A stretch of DNA of 64,000 nt from Actinosynnema pretiosum (GTDB lineage Bacteria; Actinomycetota; Actinomycetes; Mycobacteriales; Pseudonocardiaceae). This document shows, one piece after another, positions 25,797 to 45,583 of the stretch. Positions within the stretch are counted from its first letter, which is position 1, and the number at the start of each line of letters is the position of its first letter. The notes under the pieces are model-generated. The model did not search any database, was not told the DNA's origin, and saw nothing but the letters and a program-made list of their open reading frames with translations. The stretch lies in the NCBI RefSeq assembly GCF_024171695.1, contig NZ_JAMTCF010000005.1, positions 186,001-250,000 of the forward strand. Reading direction: 5' to 3'. The position numbers and the translations under genes were made by a program.

Positions 25797-27206
25797 ATGA
25801 GTGAAGTGGGCAAGTCTGCCGGACCTACCCGACGCAGCCTGCTCAGAGGACTGGCCGCGACCGCCGTCGCGGCCGGAGCGCCCGCTCTCCTGCCCGCGCG
25901 GGCGTCCGCGGCGCGCCGGACGACCCACGACGTCGTCGTCGTGGGCGCCGGCTTCGCGGGCGCCACGGCGGCGCGGGAGCTGGCGCGGAAGGGCTTGCGC
26001 GTCCTGGTGCTGGAAGCGCGGGGCCGCGTCGGCGGTCGCGTGTGGACCAGCGAGTTCGAGGGCGCGCGGATCGAGCTCGGCGGGAACTGGGTCGACCCCA
26101 TGCAGACCACCGTGTGGCGGGAGATCGAGCAGCAGGGCGTCGGGATGCTCGCGGACCAGGGCGCCGAGCGCGTCGTCTTCCCGAGCGGGAACGGGTTCGG
26201 GTTCCTCGCGCCGGAGGAGGCGTTCGGCAGGCAGGGCGAGCTGCTCGCCAGGTTCGCCGAGCGCTCCCGCGAGCTGTTCCCCGACCCGCTCGACCCGCTC
26301 GCGCGGGCCGACCTGCTGCGCGCGCCGGACGCGCTGACCGTGCTGGCCAGGCTGGACGAGATGGGCCTGTCCGCGCTGGACCGCAAGTGGCTGACCGGCG
26401 CGACCGGCGGCCTCGGCGGCAGCTCGGCGCGCGCCGCGTACACCCAGTTCCTGCACTGGTGGGCGCTGTGCGGCCACGACGCCGGGCTGTACTACGGCAT
26501 CAACACCTACAAGCCCTCGGGCGGGCTGGGCTCCGTGCTCTCGGCGATCCTGGCCCAGTCGCGGGCCGAGGTGCGGCTGCGCGCCCCGGTCGCCTCGATC
26601 GCCGACGACGGGCGGCGGGTGACCGTCCGCACCCGCGCCGGTTCCGAGCACGTGGCCGGGGCCGTCGTGGTGGCGGTGCCGGTGAACACCTGGCGCTGCA
26701 TCGACTTCGCGCCCGGCCTGCCCCCGGAGAAGCTCCGGGCGGCGGACCAGACGATCGGCGTGCCCAACGCCAAGAAGTTCGTGGTGCACCTGGGCGAGGG
26801 GTTCGGCAACACCTACGTGCACACCCCCGAGGGGTACCCGGTCGACACGCTCGTCCCGCTGCAGCGGACCTCCAGGGGCTGGCTGGCGGCGGGGTTCAGC
26901 GGGGACCCCGCGCTCGACGTCAACGACCCGGCGCGAGTCCGGGAGGCGATCAGGCTCGTCGTCCCGGACGCCGAGGTGCTGGCCGTGCGCGGTCAGGACT
27001 GGGGCGCCGACCCGCACTCGCGCGGCGGCTGGGCCTTCCGCAGGCCGGGGCAGCTGACCGGGCTGCTCCGGCCCGCCCAGCGACCGCACGGGCGGATCTC
27101 CTTCGCCACCAGCGACATCGCCTCCGGGTGGAGCGGTTACGTCGAGGGCGCGATGGAGTCCGGGCTGACCGCCGCCGCGCAGGTGGCGACCCGCGTCGCG
27201 GCCTGA
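25797..27206 (+). CDS. Tat-signal FAD-dependent amine oxidase
   Basis: This 469-aa flavoprotein starts with a twin-arginine signal: TRRSLLRGLAATAV followed by a hydrophobic stretch and an ALLPARASAA cleavage region. The mature part has a GxGxxG FAD motif (VVVGAGFAGATAARELARKG), the GG doublet LEARGRVGGRV, and a C-terminal FATSDIASGWSGYVEGAMESG typical of monoamine/polyamine oxidase-like enzymes. It should be exported folded and oxidise an amine or imine product outside the cytoplasm. It follows the monooxygenase by 25 bp. Export of a tailoring oxidase suggests the final, perhaps toxic, product is made outside the cell. Confidence 0.87.
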   Translation: MSEVGKSAGPTRRSLLRGLAATAVAAGAPALLPARASAARRTTHDVVVVGAGFAGATAARELARKGLRVLVLEARGRVGGRVWTSEFEGARIELGGNWVDPMQTTVWREIEQQGVGMLADQGAERVVFPSGNGFGFLAPEEAFGRQGELLARFAERSRELFPDPLDPLARADLLRAPDALTVLARLDEMGLSALDRKWLTGATGGLGGSSARAAYTQFLHWWALCGHDAGLYYGINTYKPSGGLGSVLSAILAQSRAEVRLRAPVASIADDGRRVTVRTRAGSEHVAGAVVVAVPVNTWRCIDFAPGLPPEKLRAADQTIGVPNAKKFVVHLGEGFGNTYVHTPEGYPVDTLVPLQRTSRGWLAAGFSGDPALDVNDPARVREAIRLVVPDAEVLAVRGQDWGADPHSRGGWAFRRPGQLTGLLRPAQRPHGRISFATSDIASGWSGYVEGAMESGLTAAAQVATRVAA

Positions 27207-27370
27207 CCGGGGTGCGGCCCGCCCGGCTTCGGGTCGGGTGGGTCGCACCCACGGGCGTGCGGGAGCGGTGCTGGTGCGCGCGGCGACGGCGAGTCGGGCT
27301 GCAGCGGGTGCCCGGTGGCAGGAGTCCGGTGACGACGAGTCCGGGAGCACCGGACGGGGAGGGGTTTTCC

Positions 27371-28924
27371 GTGCTGGCAGAACGAGGTCCGGCGCCCGGC
27401 GCGCGGGAGTACGACTACGTCGTGGTGGGCGCGGGGTCGGCGGGGTGCGCCGTCGCGGCCAGGCTATCCGAGGACCCCGCAGTCTCGGTCGCGCTGGTGG
27501 AGGCGGGCGGGCCCGCCGAGCACCCGGACATCGCCGTGCCGCTGGGCGCGCTCGACCTCATCGGGTCCGAGGTGGACTGGGCGTTCAGCACCGGGCCGCA
27601 GGCCGGGATGGGCGGTCGGGTCGTGCCGTGGCCGCGCGGGCGGGTGCACGGCGGGTCGTCGGCCGTGAACTTCCAGATGTGGCTGCCCGGCCACCCCGCC
27701 GACTTCGACGACTGGCCGCCGTCCTGGTCCTGGCGCGCCGTGGAGCCGTTCCTGCGCCGCGCCGAGCGCTGGGCGGGCGAGCCCGGCGACGGGGGCGCGC
27801 TCGGCGTCGACGGGCCGCTGTGGATCTCCCCGCAGCGCGACCCCGACCCGAGCACCGAGCGCTTCCTCGGCGCGTGCGAGGAGGTCGGGCTCAAGCGCGT
27901 CGAGGTCGGCCCCGGAAACCCGGACGGCGTCGGCTGCGCGCCCACCCCTGTCACCCAGCGGGACGGCGCGCGCTGGAGCAGCGCCGACGGCTACCTCGCG
28001 CCCGCGCTCGGCAGGCCCAACCTGGACCTGCGGGACCGGGCGCTCGCGCACCGCGTGCTGCTCGACGCCGACCGCCGCGCCACGGGCGTGCTGCTCGTGG
28101 GCGGGGAGGTGCTGACCGCCCGGCGCGAGGTCGTGCTGTCGGCGGGCGCGGTCGGCTCGCCGCACCTGCTGCTGCTGTCCGGGATCGGCCCGGCGGCCGA
28201 GCTGCGCGCGGCGGGCGTCGACCCGGTGCTGGACCTGCCGGTCGGCCGGGGGCTGCGCGACCACCTGATCCTGGACCTGGCGGTGGGCGTGCCGGGGGCG
28301 ACCCGCTTCCTCGCCGACGGCCGCGACCGCTGGGCGCGGGAGCGGAGGGGGCCCGCGACGTCGAACATCGCCGAGGCGGTCGCCTTCTTCCGCGCCGACG
28401 GCGGCGAGGGGCCGCCCGACCTGGAGCTGATCTGGTCGCCGATGGCGTTCGCCCCCGACGGGACCCCCGTTCCCGGCTACACCGTCGGCGTCGTGCTGCT
28501 GCGCCCCCGCAGCCGGGGCGCGCTCACCCTGGAGCGCGCGGACCCGCGCGTCCCGCCGCGCATCGACCCCGGCTACCTGACCGACCCGGCCGACGCGCGC
28601 GCCCTCGCTGCCGGGGTGCGCTTCGCCGAGCGGGTGCTGCGCGCGGGCGCCCTGCGCGAGCCCGGCGCGCGGCTGCTCGACCCGTGGCCGGACGGGGACG
28701 CGCTGGAGGGGTACGCGCGGGAGCGGGCCTCCACCGTCTTCCACCCCGTCGGCACGTGCGCGCTCGGCGCGGTGGTCGACGAGCGGCTGCGGGTGCGCGG
28801 GGCCACCGGGCTGCGGGTGGCCGACGCGTCGGTCGTCCCCGAGGCCCCGCGCGGGCACACCCACGCCCACGCGGTCCTGGTCGCCGAGCGCGCGGCCGAC
28901 CTGATCCGCGCGGACGGGCCGTGA
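27371..28924 (+). CDS. GMC-family FAD oxidoreductase
   Basis: This 517-aa protein is a glucose-methanol-choline type flavoenzyme. It shows YDYVVVGAGSAGCAVAARLSED, the PWPRGRVHGGSSAVNFQMW signature, VLSAGAVGSPHLLLLSGIGP, and the C-terminal HPVGTCALG with GHTHAHAVLVAERAADLI. The usual second catalytic Asn/His position is occupied by His. It may oxidise an alcohol of the alkaloid. I chose GTG 27371 because GGGGAGGGG precedes it at good spacing; GTG 27329 is an alternative that adds 14 residues. It is probably in the same operon as the amine oxidase. Confidence 0.85.
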   Translation: MLAERGPAPGAREYDYVVVGAGSAGCAVAARLSEDPAVSVALVEAGGPAEHPDIAVPLGALDLIGSEVDWAFSTGPQAGMGGRVVPWPRGRVHGGSSAVNFQMWLPGHPADFDDWPPSWSWRAVEPFLRRAERWAGEPGDGGALGVDGPLWISPQRDPDPSTERFLGACEEVGLKRVEVGPGNPDGVGCAPTPVTQRDGARWSSADGYLAPALGRPNLDLRDRALAHRVLLDADRRATGVLLVGGEVLTARREVVLSAGAVGSPHLLLLSGIGPAAELRAAGVDPVLDLPVGRGLRDHLILDLAVGVPGATRFLADGRDRWARERRGPATSNIAEAVAFFRADGGEGPPDLELIWSPMAFAPDGTPVPGYTVGVVLLRPRSRGALTLERADPRVPPRIDPGYLTDPADARALAAGVRFAERVLRAGALREPGARLLDPWPDGDALEGYARERASTVFHPVGTCALGAVVDERLRVRGATGLRVADASVVPEAPRGHTHAHAVLVAERAADLIRADGP

Positions 28925-28967
28925 TCGCCGCGTTCCGCCCGCCCGTCCGGTGAATTCTTTCGTCCAC

Positions 28968-28975
28968 TTCCGGAA
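28968..28975. promoter_or_regulatory. TTCCGGAA site before SnoaL gene
   Basis: This 8-bp palindrome in the 148-bp gap after the GMC gene matches the core of the inverted sites at 18006-18020 and 21488-21502. It may mark a promoter for the SnoaL/flavin reductase pair. Confidence 0.4.
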
Positions 28976-29072
28976 TCGACGTCCGCCAGCCGCCCCCGCG
29001 TCCGGGGGAGAGCGCTGAAACCCATTCCGTCCGCGGACCGGATCGTTTCACGAAGAGAGCTGAGGAACTGCC

Positions 29073-29498
29073 ATGACCGTTCAGACCGATCTGGGAACCC
29101 TCGACCTCACCGACGACCCCGAGGTGCAGAACGAGGTGTTCCTGGCCGCTTTCAACTCGGGCCGGGGCGCGATCTTCGACAGCCTCTACCGGGACGACTC
29201 GATCTCCAACCTGTCCGGGGCCCCGCTGACCGGGCAGGCCCGCACCGACGCCATCACGGCGCTGCTCGCCACCGGGCCCGAGCTGAAGTCGACGGTGCGG
29301 TCCTACTACAGCACGGCGGACACCTCGCTGATCATCGTCGAGTACGACCTGGTGGTGACCAAGGAGGACGGCGGCAGGCAGCGCATCCTCGGCAGGTGCA
29401 CCGACGTGCTGGTGCGCGACGACGAGGGCAAGTGGGTCATGGCCGTCGACCGGCCCGTGGCCGACTCCACCGAGGACCTGTCAGCCGAGGAGCTGTGA
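29073..29498 (+). CDS. SnoaL-like (NTF2-fold) protein, first copy
   Basis: This 141-aa protein has the short NTF2/SnoaL-like pattern: FLAAFNSGRGAIFDSLYRDDSISNLSG at the start and LIIVEYDLVVTKEDG with GRCTDVLVRDDEGKWVMAVDRP at the end. Family members are cyclases, isomerases, epoxide hydrolases or lack a known activity. Its paralogue at 32069-32452 is beside the second aminotransferase. Context suggests a ring-forming or ring-opening step. Confidence 0.75.
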   Translation: MTVQTDLGTLDLTDDPEVQNEVFLAAFNSGRGAIFDSLYRDDSISNLSGAPLTGQARTDAITALLATGPELKSTVRSYYSTADTSLIIVEYDLVVTKEDGGRQRILGRCTDVLVRDDEGKWVMAVDRPVADSTEDLSAEEL

Positions 29499-29559
29499 GC
29501 CGGGGGCCGACTCCGGGCGCCCGCGCGCCCGGAGCGGTCCGCGCGGGAGGAGGTGTGCC

Positions 29560-30081
29560 ATGGACCTGGCCCCAGAGCTGTCCGGGGTGACCCCGGTCGA
29601 GATGCGCTCCACCCTGTCCCGGTTCGCGACCGGGGTCGTCGTGCTCACCGTCGGCGGCGAGCACGTCCACGGGATGACCGCGAACGCGTTCACCTCGGTG
29701 TCCCTGGAACCGCCGCTCGTGCTGTGCTGCGTGGCCAGGACGGCCGCCATGCACCGCGCGATCACCTCGGCGGGCCACTACGCGATCTCGGTGCTCAACG
29801 CCGACCAGGAGCACTGCGCCCGCCACTTCGCCGACCGCCGCAGGCCCGAGGGCCGGGCCCAGTTCGACGCCGTCGACTGGCTGCCGGGCCGCAGCACGGG
29901 GGCTCCGGTGCTGACCGACGCGCTGGCCTGGGTCGAGTGCGCGCTGGAGGAGGCGCACGAGGCGGGCGACCACTCGGTGTTCATCGGCCGCGTCCTGGGC
30001 GCCGGGCGGGAGGAGAGCGGGGCGGGACTGCTGTTCTTCGACGGGAACTACGGGAAGGCCCCCGCGCAGGCGGGCCGCTGA
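29560..30081 (+). CDS. Flavin reductase (HpaC-like)
   Basis: This 173-aa protein has the flavin-reductase-like split-barrel: MRSTLSRFATGVVVLTV, GMTANAFTSVSLEPPLVLCCVAR, and HYAISVLNADQEHCARHFA. It would use NAD(P)H to supply reduced FMN/FAD to the two-component monooxygenase at 24617-25771. It lies 61 bp after a SnoaL-like gene, and a 28-bp perfect hairpin starts directly at its stop. Confidence 0.9.
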   Translation: MDLAPELSGVTPVEMRSTLSRFATGVVVLTVGGEHVHGMTANAFTSVSLEPPLVLCCVARTAAMHRAITSAGHYAISVLNADQEHCARHFADRRRPEGRAQFDAVDWLPGRSTGAPVLTDALAWVECALEEAHEAGDHSVFIGRVLGAGREESGAGLLFFDGNYGKAPAQAGR

Positions 30082-30141
30082 CCCGCGCGCACCACCGCGC
30101 CCCCGACCTGAGCAGGTCGGGGGCGCGGTGGTGCGCGCGGG
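30082..30141. terminator. 28-bp perfect hairpin after flavin reductase
   Basis: Bases 30082-30109 pair perfectly with 30114-30141 over a GAGC loop. The left arm begins at the base after the flavin reductase stop. It has no U-tract but is an unusually long perfect stem, and probably ends the right-going tailoring operon. Confidence 0.85.
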
Positions 30142-30283
30142 ATGCGCCCGGCGGCCCAGGCCCTGTGCGGTCGGGGCTGGGGAGACGGGATGTGGCGGCC
30201 CTGACGCCAAGCCGTCGGCGCCCCGGCTGAGGTGGTCGCGGCCGTGGGATGCTCCCGGCGGCCCTGGCCCGGTGTGGTCGGTG
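30139..30283 (+). repeat. Imperfect 38-bp direct repeat in intergenic region
   Basis: Segments starting GGGATG at 30139 and 30246 (107 bp apart) match over about 38 bp with several mismatches (shared CCCGGCGGCC and GGTCGG). They lie in the ~500-bp region 30082-30588 between convergent genes, which holds hairpins and repeats but no credible gene. Confidence 0.5.
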
Positions 30284-30453
30284 GTGGTGCGTGGCCGTGC
30301 GGCGGGCGTCCAGCCTGCTACCGGGATCGCGGAGCGCCTTCCGCCTTCGCCTCGCTCGCTCCCCGCCTCTCCCCGCCCGCCACCCGCGCCCTGCCCGCCT
30401 CCGCCATGCGCTGCTCGCCGCCCATCCGCACCTTCCCGTCCGCGCACGGCAGA

Positions 30454-30489
30454 ACCCGCCCACCCGGTGGGGGAACCGGGTGGGCGGGT
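30454..30489. terminator. Hairpin downstream of second aminotransferase
   Basis: ACCCGCCCACCCGGT (30454-30468) pairs perfectly with 30475-30489 over a 6-nt loop, 100 bp past the stop of the minus-strand aminotransferase gene. Confidence 0.75.
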
Positions 30490-30588
30490 CGTGTCGGCCG
30501 GGTCGGTCGGGGGGCGACCGGTCCGGCGGCGCCCCGGCGCGGCTGGGGGTCCGCGCCGGGGTTCGATCAGGGGATCGACCAGGCGCTC

Positions 30589-32067
30589 TCAGCCCGCGGG
30601 CAGCAGCCCGTCGCCCCCGCCGCGCAGCTCCGCGCACACCGCGCGCAGCCCCGTGACCAGGCGGCCGATCGCCGCGTCGGTGATCCCCACCGACGGCTCG
30701 AACCGCAGCGCGTGCGTGGCGCTCGCGGTCGGGAACACCCGGACCGCGTGCTCCCGCAGCAGGTAGCCGGACACCAGGTAGCCGAACAGCCCGGTCCGGG
30801 CGAACTCCGCCACCCCGCCCGTCCCGCCGCCCTGGTCGTGGAACTCCAGCCCGAGCATCAGCCCGCGCCCGCGCACCTCGGCCACCACGTCCGGGAACTC
30901 CTCGCGCACCGCCCGCAGCGCGGCGGCCAGCGCCCCGCCCCGCTCCTCGGCCGCCCGGTACAGCGCGCCGCCGTCCGCTTCCAGCAGCTCGACCACCCGC
31001 ACGCCCAGGTGGCACGAGAGCGCGTCCTTGGCGAACGTGGAGCTGTGCAGCAGCTCGAAGTCCGGCAGGTACCGGTCGCGCCGCACCAGCAGCACCGACG
31101 ACTTCGCCAGCCCGCCGCCCAGCGCCTTGGCCAGCACCACGTAGTCGCCGAGCAGCCCGACGTGCGAGGCCGCGTAGAACGCGCCCGTGCGACCGACGCC
31201 GCACTGCACCTCGTCGACCACCACCGGGAACCCGGCCAGGTCGGCCGCCGCCCTGATCTCGCGCGCCACCTCGGCGTCCAGCACCCGGATGCCGCCCTCG
31301 CCCTGCACCGGCTCGACGAAGAACGCCGCCACCACCGGCACGTCGCGCTCCACCAGCGCCCCGTCCACGACGTCCAGCACGGTCACCCGCTCGGCCTCGA
31401 CCGCCTTGGCGACCTCACCCGGCGGCACGAACCTGGCCTGCGCGGCCATCGCCTTGAACGGCAGCCGGTAACCGGGGTTGTGGGTCAGCTGCACGCTGCC
31501 CGCGAGCTTGCCGTGGAACGCGCCCTCCAGCGCCAGGAACACCGGCGGCAGGTCGAACCGGCCCGCGTTGTGCGCCCGCGCCCGCGCGGCCAGCGCCGGT
31601 TCCGCGCCCGCCAGGTGCTCCTCCACCTCGGCGCGCAGCGCGGCGACCCGGCCCGCCCGGTCGAGCTCGGCGTGCTTCATCGCCACCTCGACCGCCTCCG
31701 CGCCGGTGTTGGCGAAGATCGCCGAGTACGGCCGGTCGACGCCGAACTCGCGCCACAGCACCCGGTTGAGCGCCAGCGCCAGCTCGTTGGCGTACGGGTG
31801 GTACGAGAACTGGGCGTGCACGGGCGCGTCCGCCGCCAGCAGCTCGCGGGCCCGCTCCACCAGCGCGGGGTGGTTGTGCCCCAGCACCAGCGAGCCGTAG
31901 CCGCCGACGAAGTCGTCCACCGGGGCGGGCCCGTCCGGGGTGGCGCGCCACAGCACGTCGCCCCGCGCCCGCACGTACTCCGCGTCCAGCCCCAGCTGCG
32001 TCAGCAGCCCGCGCAGGTGCGCCTCGGCCAGCTCGGGCGCGGCGCCCGCGCCCACGTCGGCGGCCAC
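30589..32067 (-). CDS. Class III aminotransferase (second copy)
   Basis: This 492-aa PLP enzyme has the same features as the copy at 21802-23358: FANTGAEAVEVAMKHAELDRAGR, EGAFHGKLAGSVQL, VVDEVQCGVGRTG and the PLP Lys (about 314) in VVLAKALGGG. The two share the unusual insertion site and long C-terminal region (SGYLLREHAVRVFPTAS here, IGGHLLRAHRIRIFSTAS there), so they are paralogues. GTG 32067 begins 1 nt after the stop of a SnoaL-like gene, so the pair is co-translated, divergent from the PKS genes. One of the two enzymes probably aminates the released aldehyde; the job of the other is open. Confidence 0.87.
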   Translation of the reverse strand: MAADVGAGAAPELAEAHLRGLLTQLGLDAEYVRARGDVLWRATPDGPAPVDDFVGGYGSLVLGHNHPALVERARELLAADAPVHAQFSYHPYANELALALNRVLWREFGVDRPYSAIFANTGAEAVEVAMKHAELDRAGRVAALRAEVEEHLAGAEPALAARARAHNAGRFDLPPVFLALEGAFHGKLAGSVQLTHNPGYRLPFKAMAAQARFVPPGEVAKAVEAERVTVLDVVDGALVERDVPVVAAFFVEPVQGEGGIRVLDAEVAREIRAAADLAGFPVVVDEVQCGVGRTGAFYAASHVGLLGDYVVLAKALGGGLAKSSVLLVRRDRYLPDFELLHSSTFAKDALSCHLGVRVVELLEADGGALYRAAEERGGALAAALRAVREEFPDVVAEVRGRGLMLGLEFHDQGGGTGGVAEFARTGLFGYLVSGYLLREHAVRVFPTASATHALRFEPSVGITDAAIGRLVTGLRAVCAELRGGGDGLLPAG

Positions 32068-32068
32068 G

Positions 32069-32452
32069 TCAGTTGTCGCCGAACGGGTTGTCGACGGCGT
32101 AGCGCCACCGACCGTCGGCGCCCTTGCGCAGCACGTCCAGGCCCGTGCCGGACAGCGGCTCGCCGTCCTCCACCTCGAACGTCCAGTCCACCACCAGCAG
32201 CGCGGTGTCCCCGGTGACGTAGGACTCCCGCAGCTCGGCGGTCATCCGGGGAGCGGACGCCATGAACTCCTCGATGGTCCGCTCGTGCTCGGCGCCGGAC
32301 ACCGGCAGGTCCGGCTCCCACACCGACACCGCGTCCTCGGTGTAGAGGTTGAGCACCGCCGCGCTGTCACCGGAGTTCATCGCGCGCACGTACAGGGCCG
32401 TCATCTTGGTCGCGTCGGTGGGGAGCTCGAACTCCTCAGCGGTCGTGGTCAT
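32069..32452 (-). CDS. SnoaL-like (NTF2-fold) protein, second copy
   Basis: This 127-aa protein has the SnoaL-like pattern: ATKMTALYVRAMNSGDSAAVLNLYTEDAVSVWEP, then ELRESYVTGDTALLVVDWTFEVEDG and DVLRKGADGRWRYAVDNPF. It looks related to the protein at 29073-29498. I chose ATG 32452 with an AAAAGGAG ribosome-binding site; the longer frame runs into the divergent promoter. It is co-translated with the second aminotransferase. Confidence 0.78.
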   Translation of the reverse strand: MTTTAEEFELPTDATKMTALYVRAMNSGDSAAVLNLYTEDAVSVWEPDLPVSGAEHERTIEEFMASAPRMTAELRESYVTGDTALLVVDWTFEVEDGEPLSGTGLDVLRKGADGRWRYAVDNPFGDN

Positions 32453-32515
32453 GGCGAACCACTCCTTTTCTGCGGGTATCGGCCAAATGGCGATCCGGAC
32501 GTTATCGGGGGTGCG

Positions 32516-32568
32516 GTCACGGACCGGTAATCGCGCGGCCCGAGAACGCCCGGCTACCGGTCCGTGAC
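32516..32568. promoter_or_regulatory. 14-bp perfect inverted repeat in PKS divergent promoter
   Basis: GTCACGGACCGGTA (32516-32529) and TACCGGTCCGTGAC (32555-32568) are perfect inverted arms separated by 25 bp. They lie in the 182-bp gap between the minus-strand SnoaL/aminotransferase pair and the PKS genes. It looks like a paired operator controlling both directions; a long hairpin is the alternative. GATAAC on the minus strand could serve as a -10 for the SnoaL gene. Confidence 0.7.
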
Positions 32569-32634
32569 TGGTTCCGCGCCATTTCTCGGTAGGAACGGGG
32601 GGCAACAGCAATCCCCGGTGCGGAAGGGCGGCCG

Positions 32635-45570
<12,936 letters not shown>

Positions 45571-45583
45571 CACGGGAGACGAC

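Noticed and set aside
21721-29050. GGACCGG seen before several genes as a possible common operator
   Set aside because: A 7-base G/C-rich string is expected often at this composition; only the longer matches were kept.
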